DNA from: Asterella californica
Taxonomy: Eukaryota > Streptophyta > Marchantiopsida > Marchantiales > Aytoniaceae
NCBI GenBank assembly: GCA_036924285.1
Contig: JAYKYS010000001.1
Span: forward strand, 28,891,501 to 28,955,500
Direction of reading: 5' to 3'
Length of the DNA stretch: 64,000 bases
Below the pieces are notes generated by a model. The model did no database searches. It was not told where the DNA came from and worked only from the letters and a program-made list of their open reading frames with translations. Position numbers and translations under genes: made by a program. Shown here piece after piece: positions 45,001 to 55,259 of this stretch (the stretch's first letter is position 1; each line of letters opens with the position of its first letter).

Positions 45001-47266
45001 AAAAGGACGGCTCGGACTTGGGAGGTTACACGCTCAGTGTCAGTGAAGCAGGTGGTGGGGGTGGTGCAGGAGGATCTGGATGGGGCGGGTCTGGCGGTGG
45101 TTCTCGTGGTGTTGCTGGTGAATCAGATAAAACCCTTTTTGTCAAAGGGTTTAACAGGTCCCACAGTGCTGATGCGGTATGGAATAATGATTCCACTTCT
45201 TAACATGGATCCTAAGTGTCTAGTGAGTAGCTCGAGTGATTCGTGTTCGCTAACTGTTCCCAGTTAAAGCTGAATCTCGTCTGTTGGTTTTCGTGGCGCA
45301 GATTCAACGTCTCCTTCGAGAGCATTTTGGCGGTTGTGGCCAAGTTGTCAACGTTCGAGTCCCCATAGATAGAAACAGTGGCGGCACAAAAGGGTTCTCC
45401 ATCTTACCGAAATTCCTCCACCAGCTGCTGAATCTTGCTCCTATCAAAACTACCGTTTCGTCTTTGCGTTCCAGGCACCTCAGTTACGACCTCAAGTTTC
45501 TTCTGTCGGAGTACGAAAGCTCTTGGAAGTGACACTAAACCAGCTCTAGCTTACTGGAGTTTGTCTGTATTTAGGTGCATATAATGCTCAACTCTTCTCA
45601 CGGATACCGCAGAAGGCGCGAATTCTTGCCCGTTCTCATACAGTTCCTATTGTTATTTTAACTCATCTCTGCAGTATTGCGTTTGTGGAGTTTAATGAAA
45701 TAATCTCCTTCTTGAGCGCCCTTCAAAAGGACGGTTCGGATCTGGAAGGATACACTCTCGTGGTCAACGAAGCGAGCCAATCTGTTGAAGACAAAGGTGG
45801 AGGAGACGGAATATGTGGGAGTGGATATGTTGTATCTGCTACCAGCGGGTTTGGTGGTGGAACTCGCGGTAGTCGAGGTGACAGCGGGAAAACGGCCTTT
45901 GTGAAAGGCTTTGAAAGATCAATGACGGAAGAACCGGTGAGTTCAGATTATTGTCGTTAATAAATCATCATAGACGCTTGCAGTTGAGCAAATTACGGAT
46001 ATGATGTCTATCTAGCTTACAGGAAGAGCGGAATGTTGTAAGTACTTGGCCGGTGAGAAGTGTAATCTGTTCCTCACATCTGCTTCCTTAAACAGCTTCG
46101 TGAAGGACTGAAGAAGCACTTTGCCGCTTGTGGTGAGATTGTAAATATTCGTATCCCTACAGACAGAGACAGTGGAGGCATCAAGGGGTAGGTATCACCA
46201 CCCTGACCTCATTTTACTCAGAACAAAACCCGGAATGTTGCGTACATCTTTTGCGCCGGGCAAGATGCGTTCATTTCTTAAGTTGCCAACAAAACAACGT
46301 CGACCTAGGCTTCTTAGACTTCTTGACCTTCTGTATCAGCTTGCTAGTTTTGGGGATGCACTTTTGTGTCACCATATCACCGAGAAAATTTGTAGAACAC
46401 TGCAAGTGTAGAATTCAGCAAACTGTGTTTGGTTCAGGTTCGCCTATGTGGAGTTCACAGATCTGGGAAGCCTAGCAAAAGCTCTGTTGCTCAATGGTTC
46501 AAGTTTCGAAGGGCGACATCTTGTGGTGAATGAAGCAGGCCAACCGTCCACCGGCGGTGGTGGTGGAGGAGCATTTGGTGCAGGAAGGCGCGGTGACCAG
46601 GGTAGAAGCGATAGCTCAATACTTGTCAAAGGCTTTGACCGAAGTTCAACTGAGGAGCTGGTGATGAAACCATTTTAGCCTTCGTGATTTTATTGTGGAT
46701 CTCAGCTCAGTCACGTGGATGATGATTGTCATGACTGTTGGGGACATTGTTTTGGCTGTACATTGTCTTTGAATTCCTGTTCCTCTGAAAAGCAAGTGAT
46801 GTATGCAGACTCGAAGAGCTTTGAGTAAACACTTTGCCGCGTGTGGAGAGATATCTGATATTCGAATTCCCACGGACCGAGACTCTGGAGATATCAAGGG
46901 GTAACGATTTAGCTTTATCTTTACGTTCTCAGATTACTCGTTTTATCGTTTCTGTTCTAGTTACAGCGTTTGGACCAGGATGCGTGAAGGCGGATTCGTC
47001 CCTGAGGAACTTAGGATATTGTGAACTTTCGTTTGATCAGGATCGCCTTTGTGGACTTCATCGAGGCGTCGTCTCTACACAAGGCCTTGCTCTTAGATGG
47101 TTCAGAGATGAACGGAAGATGCCTTACGGTAAACGAGGCTGGACGTGGTCAGCGGGGAGAAGTGCATGAAGCTGGATCATCAATGGACATTGATGGAGGT
47201 TTTGGTTGGGCTACGTCTCTACCGCCTCCATCCGACGTCGAGATGATTGATAGCAGCGGTAAATAA
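34996..47266 (+). CDS. giant nucleolin-like protein with 16 tandem RRM domains, ~1,755 aa, 34 exons
   Basis: Exons: 34996-35091, 35214-35305, 35902-36100, 36207-36295, 36938-37148, 37586-37674, 37816-38020, 38108-38196, 38316-38613, 38785-38873, 39037-39241, 39906-39994, 40135-40333, 40464-40552, 40660-40882, 41055-41143, 41369-41576, 41753-41844, 42120-42289, 42393-42604, 42744-42832, 43161-43377, 43471-43559, 43689-43902, 44002-44093, 44439-44667, 44761-44852, 44951-45176, 45302-45393, 45675-45936, 46096-46187, 46438-46660, 46809-46900, 47041-47266. Phases agree throughout (5,268 nt). Each RRM has RNP2 (KT.FVKGFD), a helix block (IR..LK.HF..C), IR.PTDK..G.IKG and RNP1 (G.AFVEF), then a Gly-rich RGD linker. 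The helix and PTD blocks resemble plant nucleolin RRM2. An RNA-binding nuclear or nucleolar role is inferred. No acidic N-terminus is visible. The start codon is uncertain. Confidence 0.85.
36040..37075 (+). other. RRM 2
   Basis: RNP2 TAFVKGFD at the end of exon 35902-36100, helix exon 36207-36295 (89 nt, IRNILKAHFEQC), RNP1 MAFVEF in 36938-37148. Confidence 0.85.
37090..37940 (+). other. RRM 3
   Basis: RNP2 TVFVKGFER, helix exon 37586-37674 (VRDSLKKHFADC), RNP1 IAFVEF in 37816-38020. The acceptor of the helix exon (TAAAG|GTTCG) has no pyrimidine tract directly before it, so this splice site is weaker. Confidence 0.8.
37950..38420 (+). other. RRM 4
   Basis: RNP2 TVFVKGFDK, helix exon 38108-38196 (IRTSLKEHFSEC), RNP1 FAYVEF in 38316-38613. 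The linker after it is the longest uninterrupted one and holds YSGG/YSGP repeats. Confidence 0.87.
38550..39150 (+). other. RRM 5
   Basis: RNP2 TAFVKGFDK, helix exon 38785-38873 (IRSSLMSFFEGC), RNP1 MAYVEF in 39037-39241. Confidence 0.86.
39170..40240 (+). other. RRM 6
   Basis: RNP2 TVFVKGFDK, helix exon 39906-39994 (IKTSIREYFAGC), RNP1 IAFVEF in 40135-40333. The intron before the helix exon (39242-39905) is the longest but one in the gene and holds a local duplication (see the repeat at 39637-39768). Confidence 0.85.
39637..39768 (+). repeat. direct repeat in the intron of RRM 6
   Basis: ACCTCTGTACTAGAG.GTGGTCC.TGATAAAATCTGCCATTCT..GACGTATG occurs at about 39611-39671 and again at about 39695-39747, followed in both by ATATGTACTTCGCTGG-like sequence. 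Confidence 0.8.
40270..40770 (+). other. RRM 7
   Basis: RNP2 TVFVKGFDK, helix exon 40464-40552 (IRTSLTKHFAGC), RNP1 FAFIEF in 40660-40882. Confidence 0.87.
40820..41480 (+). other. RRM 8
   Basis: RNP2 TAFVKGFDK, helix exon 41055-41143 (VRTALKDLFSQFN, lacking the usual Cys), RNP1 IAFIEF in 41369-41576. Confidence 0.86.
41520..42240 (+). other. RRM 9
   Basis: RNP2 TVFVKGFDK, helix exon 41753-41844 (92 nt, TRDGLTEHFSSCG), RNP1 FAYVEF in 42120-42289. The linker that follows is split by an extra phase-1 intron (42290-42392). Confidence 0.83.
42540..43270 (+). other. RRM 10
   Basis: RNP2 TAFVKGFDR in 42393-42604, helix exon 42744-42832 (IRDALMKHFEDCG) with an unusual donor GTCGGT, RNP1 IAFVEF in 43161-43377. 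Confidence 0.82.
43320..43800 (+). other. RRM 11
   Basis: RNP2 TVFVRGFDK, helix exon 43471-43559 (IRTTLKEHFWGC), RNP1 IAFVEF in 43689-43902. Confidence 0.87.
43845..44560 (+). other. RRM 12
   Basis: RNP2 SIFVKGFDR, helix exon 44002-44093 (92 nt, TRENLKLHFVSCG), RNP1 IAFVEF in 44439-44667. Confidence 0.86.
44610..45060 (+). other. RRM 13
   Basis: RNP2 TAFVKGFDK, helix exon 44761-44852 (IQRLLTDHFSDSG, Ser for the usual Cys; PPD for PTD), RNP1 IAFVEF in 44951-45176. Confidence 0.86.
45115..45790 (+). other. RRM 14
   Basis: RNP2 TLFVKGFNR, helix exon 45302-45393 (IQRLLREHFGGCG) with donor GTTCTC, RNP1 IAFVEF in 45675-45936. Confidence 0.84.
45880..46560 (+). other. RRM 15
   Basis: RNP2 TAFVKGFER, helix exon 46096-46187 (LREGLKKHFAACG), RNP1 FAYVEF in 46438-46660. 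Confidence 0.87.
46600..47266 (+). other. RRM 16 and C-terminus
   Basis: RNP2 SILVKGFDR, helix exon 46809-46900 (TRRALSKHFAACG), RNP1 IAFVDF in 47041-47266. The linker is replaced by a short tail ending SSGK. An alternative donor (AGCG|GTAAAT at 47261) joined to an acceptor near 47357 would end the protein in DPAFFTW. Confidence 0.84.
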
Positions 47267-48529
47267 TTGTTTCTAGCTGCTTTTCGGAATCTGGTCGCAC
47301 TGTGGGTTCGCGTACCTTACCTTCTCACTATGGGTTGTACCCGTTTGCTTCCTGTGCAGACCCTGCGTTCTTTACATGGTAAAAGCTTATGCTGAACCAG
47401 CGCCGGAGCTTGATTTGAGCACCAGATTGGTTCCTCTAAGTTCCTCCGAGTTCATCAGATTGGTTCCATCACAAGGATCGACACCAGCCGGTGTAATGTT
47501 TAGAAACGGATTAGCTCCGGAACGTACTAGCGGATTAAGGAGTTCCACTCGGCCGCAATAACCCTGTACAATTTTGTAAGGACCACACCTTTTGCAATTC
47601 CAACTTTTAGTGGGGAAGTTTTTGTTGTAGATAGGTAAATGAGCAGCTGAATAATGTTTCTCCCCAGATTCATGCCGGCAACTGTAAATCTCCAGTCTAA
47701 AACAGCGTACTCTAGAGGATGACCAGTCAAGCCTAGACGCAGCAAGCTCATCGGGTGAAACAGAATGTGTAGATAAATTGGTTCACAGAAGACGCTATCA
47801 GAACATGCTTACAGTAAAAACGTCCACACAACTTTGTTTATACTTTGCCCATGTTTTTGTCACCAGATTGCGCATGGAGCAATTCAAACAATGAATTAAT
47901 AAAAAGCTCACAAGTTTCTTGGTTATGAACGAGGAACTTCCTTGGGGAGCTTACGAGGTCAATTCTAGCAATGCGTTGATCAATTTAACACACTTGATGA
48001 TCAGATTCGGTGATTCAAGACGGAAACAATGAGGATGGAAGCAGAGATTCCATCTTGAGGATGCTATAAAGCATCTTTCTGCCGAGAAGCTCAGAGCCCT
48101 AGGGAATGGATCGTAGTCCTTTCTGTTTCAGGTTTTCCCACCATAAGCGGGCATTGGCCTTTAGGCAAACCTCGACTGTAGACGAGTTGTGTAAGAATTG
48201 TCATGTACATCCGCGTAATTATGTTCCCCGCCGCTTAGAGTCTTACCAGAATGATGTAAACTTTATGTCAGTCTGTCGAGCAGCTGCCGAGTGAGTGAAA
48301 ATCAGAGTCTTCATCATGGTTCAGGCACCCCGTTCCTCTACGGAGCGCAGAGTCAAAGGTACTATTGCACGAAGACACCGCTTGGACGTGAAGCGGCGCA
48401 GCTGTTGGAAATCACCTTCGAACTCGACAGAACAGTAACATGAAGTTTCACGCAGGAATGGCGCACGACATGTAACAGTAAACGCAGGAGGACTGCAGCC
48501 GGCCCCCAGAGAGGCGAGGTTCGTCGAAG
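47267..48529. other. 3' flank of the multi-RRM gene and upstream region of the next gene
   Basis: Short frames only (47376-47561, 48106-48294) with no recognisable domain. It may hold the promoter and leader of the 704-residue ORF. Confidence 0.45.
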
Positions 48530-50644
48530 ATGGCCGCAGATAAGAGAAAATCTCCACGAGGAGCTGCAAATGTAGCTCAATCAGAGCAGAAAACGAAAGA
48601 CCAAACTCTGGAAGAGTTGAGGAAACAGTACCTGCAAGCACGAGATGCAGTTTCCCCGGAAATTCCCAAGTTCTTCAATCTGCAAGTAGACGATTGGAAC
48701 ATGAACCAGTACGGCTCGATGATGCCAGATGTCGAAAGAGCCAGAAGAATGAGACAAGGGGAGTGGCTCGGACTAGCTCTTCCTCATCAAAACTACGACC
48801 ACGAGGCTTACATGGCTGAAATCATGCCCGAGTTCGACGAGTGGAGATTGAAGATCATGATCACTGATCACAACAAGCAGCAGCTGGTCGACAAGGCGGA
48901 GGAAGCCAGACTGAGACGTGAGGTTAAAGGGCATTCCAATGGCCAAGAGGTCCAACAGAACGAACAAGCTGCAGAAACCGCTAAACGAGCTGCAGAAGCC
49001 AGAGCAGCCGCCGCCGCTGCTGTGGCAGAGAAAAGGGAACAAGAGAGAATCGCTATGGAACCAGAGTTAGCTGCTGTGGGTGCTGCCCCATCGAGCCCTC
49101 AAGAAACTCCCCAGAGGTACAGACGACGAGTCCAACTCAGACAGTTTAGGAATCAGATCTCGAGGCGGGAAATGGAAGCCAAAATAGCTGGCAAGCCTTT
49201 TCTGACTCCGTCATTACCTCCCTCAGACCCAGATTTCTACCAGCCACTTCCTAAGGGTATATGCGGATCAATCGAAATACCTTCCACCCGCCAACCACCA
49301 CCGCCCCATGAATGTCCAACCCAAAGCAGGGACACAACTAACGATGAGGAATTCACAGTGACATCCTCGGCAAGTGCAATGGAGCACCACCCCCAACCAG
49401 CAGAGACTCACTACTTCAATCCAGAGGCTTCCACTCGACAAAGGACTGAGCACTGGAATGGAGAACCATTCCAAACAGTGCATCCATATCTGGGGAAAAC
49501 GAATCTGTCCGGTCCCAAGTACTCCAACTGGAGTCCGCACCCCCATCTTTGCGACATGGACACTTTGCAGAAGAGGTTCGGCAGCTGGAGGGGATCGCAG
49601 GCTCTGGAAATCGAACCTCAGGTAAATACAGGTAATCTCCCAGGGGAAAGGCTTAGATTGGGATGGGGCGCTGAATATGGAAACGTGCGTTATCCCCCTG
49701 TAGGATTATGCAACGAGCAGCAGTTTGTCCCCACAGAACATCCTGGCCATGTTTGTCGAGTAGATTATAACAGTGAAAAGTACCCCTGTCTAAGTAAGTG
49801 TCCTGTCGGCATTAGATTGTCCGACACAAACCCATCCTGGCCGACCACATCCAGACCTGGTATGCCCTGGTATAGCATGCAGGGACTAAAGCCCGAGCAT
49901 GGTCCGGCCCCCTACACCCTGGAAGCAGAAGCTCCGGCTGCAGGATTCTCCACGGAATGCAATGTCTCATTATCGTATCGTAACCACCCGCGAAACATAA
50001 TGGATCCAAATCTTAAAAATATCGTCCTGTCGAAAACAATGGGCCAGTTTGTTGCTCGTCAATTCCATCCACACCCTGGAGACATTATGATTCTCCAGAG
50101 GCCAAGATGCCATCTCAGTAAGGATCGGGGTTTCGTGGCTTTTTACTCCCGAGATGACGATTCTAATCAGCAGTTCGTCCCAGGCGATCAGATAATCCGG
50201 ATCGGTAAGTTGGTCGATGGTAGTTGGAAGTTCAAGGAGCACTTTAAGATGTTTAAGCTTATTGAACGTTGTCGCTGGATGATTATAGGTCTCTTGGATA
50301 ATGATCGATGGTTTACTCCCTTAGAAAAGCCGTGTAATCAGAAAGTAGCCTCAATTGTTTTGGGTTTCTGGCCTCGCCGAGGTGATTTGCTTCTCAAAGC
50401 ACTTTCGTTGAGCAGTGCCTCACAGCTAGACTGGGTGATAGTCCCCGCGACAGGCCCGGCCTTTAAACCCTTACAGGGAGATGTGATTTTGCGTGCTTAC
50501 ATAAGCAGGCCTAGATACGGATCTGGAGAAATGGCTGGCACGGTGGAGATGTACGTCTATGATGGAGCAGGCTTGGGTTGGGTATTCATGGGGAGAGACG
50601 ACTGCTTACTAGACTCGGAAGGTCGAGACGTGTGTCGTAAATGA
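48530..50644 (+). CDS. uncharacterised intronless protein, 704 aa
   Basis: A single uninterrupted frame with an ATG followed by a basic N-terminus (AADKRKSPRG). Residues ~25-120 are a folded-looking acidic/aromatic segment (EIPKFFNLQVDDWNMNQYGS, GEWLGLALPHQNYDHEAY). Residues ~120-185 are Ala/Glu/Arg-rich and probably coiled coil. Residues ~190-300 are Pro-rich and disordered. The C-terminal ~250 residues are globular-looking with many Trp/Arg/Asp (HPGDIMILQRPR, FYSRDDDSNQQF, FWPRRGDLLLKALS, GLGWVFMGRDD). I see no signal peptide or membrane segment. Length, start context and lack of stops argue that it is real. I do not recognise the family; lack of introns next to an intron-rich gene could mean a retrocopy or a lineage-specific gene. 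Confidence 0.75.
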   Translation: MAADKRKSPRGAANVAQSEQKTKDQTLEELRKQYLQARDAVSPEIPKFFNLQVDDWNMNQYGSMMPDVERARRMRQGEWLGLALPHQNYDHEAYMAEIMPEFDEWRLKIMITDHNKQQLVDKAEEARLRREVKGHSNGQEVQQNEQAAETAKRAAEARAAAAAAVAEKREQERIAMEPELAAVGAAPSSPQETPQRYRRRVQLRQFRNQISRREMEAKIAGKPFLTPSLPPSDPDFYQPLPKGICGSIEIPSTRQPPPPHECPTQSRDTTNDEEFTVTSSASAMEHHPQPAETHYFNPEASTRQRTEHWNGEPFQTVHPYLGKTNLSGPKYSNWSPHPHLCDMDTLQKRFGSWRGSQALEIEPQVNTGNLPGERLRLGWGAEYGNVRYPPVGLCNEQQFVPTEHPGHVCRVDYNSEKYPCLSKCPVGIRLSDTNPSWPTTSRPGMPWYSMQGLKPEHGPAPYTLEAEAPAAGFSTECNVSLSYRNHPRNIMDPNLKNIVLSKTMGQFVARQFHPHPGDIMILQRPRCHLSKDRGFVAFYSRDDDSNQQFVPGDQIIRIGKLVDGSWKFKEHFKMFKLIERCRWMIIGLLDNDRWFTPLEKPCNQKVASIVLGFWPRRGDLLLKALSLSSASQLDWVIVPATGPAFKPLQGDVILRAYISRPRYGSGEMAGTVEMYVYDGAGLGWVFMGRDDCLLDSEGRDVCRK

Positions 50645-52734
50645 CGTCTAGAATAAGCGGAATAGAGTCCAAACATGCGTCTGTCAAACATCACACAAGT
50701 ATACGAGAAGCTTCACTTTCAGAGCTCTAACAAGATGACTGACTGTTGTAAGATCTCTTCCAGTGACAAGCTCTTGGAACGCATTGCTCACACACCGCCC
50801 CGGAACTTTTTGCAAACGTAGCGGAGCAGAATAGAACAGTTCCTGCGTACAGTAGCCGCTACTTGTACCTGAATTCTAACTGACGTCAAAGTGCAGATTT
50901 AGGCAGATGTATTAGCAGATCCTCCCTACTCCACTTCTTCCGCCTTAGAGACATAAAACGGTAGTTGCTATAGCACGCAATTTACGCAACTCATTAGATA
51001 TCACACTACTACTCCATAATTCGCTTCGTCGTTCAGAACATGTGGCTTTGAGGCTGCCCCGTTCACTTACTGAACAAGGAAACGAGAAAACGTCGATACA
51101 AATTGAGGTGCAGTGTATTGCTCATGATAGCGTCCAAGGTTTAGTTGGCTCCTTTCAGGTGTACAGGAAACGTGTATGTTTACTGTCGTCCCGTTTGAGG
51201 TAGTAAAGTCTTAGAATACTTTATGAGCGCGAGAAACGTCGACAGCCGGATCGGGGAAGGGCATTTGTTCCTGGGTCTAGCATACTTTTGCTTAGGGCTC
51301 GCTGTCGCGGAAGTATGTAAATGGTGAGACGAATGGAAATGAAGTGCGCAAGGCGAAGAAACAAAAAGTTGAAGCGCATGATAAGCATAAAAGGCAGTGC
51401 GTACAGTAGGTAGGTGCTAGTGGTGGAAACGACATACAGCAAATGAAGGAGAGGAGTCGCGGAACGTGCACTTGCTCTTCCTCAACTTTTGACAAGAATA
51501 AGGTAAAGGCCAAGACCGAATCAAGTTTACGGAAGCTCTGCCTCATCACCGTTCAGTTTCTATTCACGTATGGTACTCCTAACTCAGTGGAACTTTGAGA
51601 TTCACAACTTGAGTTCTCCCTAGCTCTCATTATCGACTTTGTGCAACAGTTCGGTGCGTCCATACTCTTGGATGGAGGAAAACATACCTTTTGCTTGATT
51701 ATGTTCCAACTACAAGGACGAACATGTCGTCGGTGGCCTAGACGCGACGAATCGAGTGCGAAATCCTCGCTTCTTTCACTCTTCTGTTGTATTTTTCGAG
51801 AAAACTAATGAGTTCGACTGACCTTTGAATACATTAGGCTTTGTTCCAGACATGCAGCAGGGCGGGCAGGAGAACAGCGTCCTTGTTAGGAAAAATTTCT
51901 TCACTATTAGAAATAGCCACAGTTGAATGTTTGGTCGTTATCGCCAGATCCTTAGCTGTCTCACAGCAAGTCAATGGTACTTCTTTAGACACGATCTGTC
52001 AGGGAATTCTACGACATGTTGCACTATGATAGAAAAGTGGTGGTTTAGTTCTGTATAGGCGCACATGTCTGCTATTCTGAAAGACTTTCTTTTCCCTGTA
52101 CGAGAATGGCTATTGCATGAGCAGATGTGTTGTTTTTCTAGGAATCTCATTGTCATTTCTTCTTCTTCTGGGTTAAGAGTGTTTGAGACCTTCTGTGTAT
52201 GCATTTTACGGTTCTCACTTCCTTACTGACTTCAGATTGCGATTGGTAAAGTCATTGCACCGAGCCACTCAGAGCCAGGTCCAAAAGGCAGCATCGTCAT
52301 ATTCCCCAACAAACCAATCTACCTCCTAATGTGCTGCTGATAATGGTATTCTCGTCGTACACAAGCAAACTGGAAACGTATGCATATTCACCCTCTCTAT
52401 CTTCAGAAGGAGATGGTGGCATGCTCATTAACTTATTCTCTATTTTTCTCGTCCGAAAGGTTAGGTAATAAACTAATATTTCTTTCATATCAACATTTCG
52501 GTCTTGTATATTCGGTAATGCGTGCTCGTGCGATATGCTTCTAGATTATGTTTGGATCAGGTAGTGATTGTCGGTACACCTACATTTACATTTACAGAAG
52601 AATTTAAATTACAATACGGACTTTGTGTAGAATTTTGTAGAATATATACCTTTTTTTAACAGAGAGAGAACAAAGAGAATCAGAAGATGACTTCTAAAAT
52701 ACTCTTGTTACTGTGCTTGTCTTCTTCGTCATGT

Positions 52735-52905
52735 ACGTATGCAGGCGTTTAATTTATTACCTAACCCTTCTGGCAAGACGGGTTAGGTAATTAAGTTAAT
52801 ATATTAATAGTAACAGTTCCGGAATTGTACGTTTAGAAGCAAGGCAGTATACTCTAGCCTTATGGTTTTACTCCTGGTCTTCTCGTGGTTCTGGGTATGT
52901 GTTAA
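52735..52905 (-). repeat. hairpin-bearing repeat family, copy C
   Basis: Hairpin ATTACCTAACCC..GGGTTAGGTAAT (52755-52791) followed by TTGTACGTTTAGAAGC and CTTATGGTTTT, the reverse-strand order of copies A and B. Confidence 0.55.
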
Positions 52906-54388
52906 CAGTTAATATTTATGAAAAATAGATTATTTATATTTATTTGGTAAATAATTTCATTTAATATTTATAAATTTCTCCGATAACAGCAAGCGAACAA
53001 AAGTTCTCAGAAGTTCATGCAGCATGCATATTTATTTCAGTAAGAAAGAAAAGACCTTTGACTCTATACTGTTACGAGATAATTTTGTTGAAATCTTTGA
53101 AATATCCGCTCGTAAGAGCTCCGACATGGTAAGAGTTATTCCCTCCATATCTGTATAGGAGAGGATGTCCAGGGGGGAACCAACATCACCAACCAGTTGC
53201 TGAGCAAAACCAGACTCGCAAATAATGTAATAGACAATCCGAGTCCAGAATCAACGTCATAACATTGCAACATACCAACTGGTACATCACTTCAGTTGCT
53301 AGCTTCATTGTTGATGACTGGCTTGCGCCAGGACATGTCTGCTTCTAGGACAGTGGAGGTCAACACGTTACGTACTCTCTCGCAGTCACTCCGTTTTGTT
53401 TCATTACGAGGAAAGAGCAGCACGACTTGTCTTGCCTGATATCATTGTGGACAATCAACGAAGGCAAACTATCGTAAACCCGATGCCAGTATTCCGTATC
53501 TTCCGTTCTTATACTGATTCAACACTCCACAAACGTTTCAGCTTTGATAACTATGGAGTATGTTCAAAGACTTTATATCGTTATGCTATATAAGAAAGAA
53601 GTCATTCGGTAGCGAATGGTTGAGTTTTCGAAAGGAGTGAAAGTCCAATCATACACTCGCCGAATGATTAGATTCTCAATATCTCTTTTCTCAATCATTC
53701 GGTACCGGATGATTGACTTCGAAATTTTTTAATGTTTTGAACTGTTTTAACCTTTTATATATATATAATGTAAAGCGAAAGACTCTTTTATCTTCTCCCA
53801 TCTTACACCATCTCGATCTATTGTTATGCCATGAACCTTTTATGTGATTTGCAAATAATAGTTGCCATGTGAGTGAAAATGTGGATGACTTGAACGCGGT
53901 GAGTGTGAAAATGACCAAAAATAGCTTTTAACGGTTAGCAGTGTGAAATTTTGTCACATGTCATAATAGACCATTCATGCAAAATTACGGTTTGAAAAGA
54001 TTATTTTATTCTTCTCAAGGTTAGAGAGTACAAAGGTGTAATCAAAGTGTAAGCAGTAAAGTAACTCATATATATTTCATACAACTGTCAGTTTGAGAGG
54101 ATATTTGAGTTATCACCTAAACATTCCAAAGATGATCATGAGTCTGTATGGTACGTATGCTCTGTCCAAGTATAAAGAGTGTAGTAAAAGCTCACATGTA
54201 TATGGAACTCTGCTTAGTGTAGAACGCGTGGCTTTGTCCAGGAGATAGAGATAGAACTAGTCATGCTTTTTCCTGCCCATGCCTTAGAAATCTTTGTTAT
54301 CTAGTTGATCTAGACTGAACCCAGTGATATAAAGTGTGGGATGCACTTTCTATCATTTACGTTTCACTTCTTGCCTCTAGAATAGCGA

Positions 54389-54423
54389 AATAATCCCTAG
54401 AATATAGGATTCTAGGGATTATT
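54389..54423. repeat. perfect inverted repeat, 15-bp arms
   Basis: AATAATCCCTAGAAT, ATAGG loop, then the exact reverse complement. Confidence 0.95.
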
Positions 54424-54747
54424 GTCCTTCAGCAAAAATGGTGCACTCCACAGACTATAAAGATAGAGTACAACTTGTGGTCAAGGTTGGAGAAGTCACC
54501 AGAAGTAACTAAACGTATCATTAGGGAGTGTCAAAGCTAGAATCTCTAGTCAATAATTTTTTCCTCTCGCTAGTGTTACGAACTCGTCCAAGAGTTCGCA
54601 AATTTTTTCTGCGGGTACTTCCGGAAGTATCCATAGAAAATACCATTGTTTTTATTAGTCTTTTTTGGATTTATTCATAATATTTGTAATAAAGTCATGT
54701 AAGCTTCAAAAAGTTTCTACTAAAAAATCAAATTTTTATATCCTCTC

Positions 54748-54751
<4 letters not shown>

Positions 54752-54791
<40 letters not shown>
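54752..54791. repeat. (TA)20 microsatellite
   Basis: Uninterrupted TA dinucleotides. Confidence 0.98.
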
Positions 54792-54793
<2 letters not shown>

Positions 54794-55259
54794 GGAAAAT
54801 GATTCACACATCACTACACAAAGCTGCCCTTCAGTAAACTACAGCCGTTTCCCTCTTGGACGTTAGAGAATCTTTTCTCTTAGCTTTGACATTCCTTATT
54901 AGTAGTTTAGTGGTGTGATATAGTCATAAGTGTAAGATATTAAGATTGTAGATGGTTTCGGTGGGGTTGTGAAGTGCAACGGAAGTCTGGTCTCAAGACT
55001 TTGTCAGTCTTTTACGGAAGGAGCAACTTCTCAAACTTCGAGGTTAAAGGAGCAATCCTCCAGCTCTGAGGTTAAATGAGTACAAGTTGTTCAAGGAATA
55101 TTTCCTTCAGGATATATTTTACCGTGAGATTTACTGTCCTCTGCAGGTGACGCTCTAAAGAGAGAGACAGTATAATTTACCGGGTTTTCAAAGTATTTCT
55201 ACTCATTGTACGATTTAATTATATTCATACCACATGGATATTCATCTCCTCCAACGAGG

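Noticed and set aside
48106..48294. 62-codon frame upstream of the 704-residue gene
   Set aside because: Too short, no motif; probably leader sequence.
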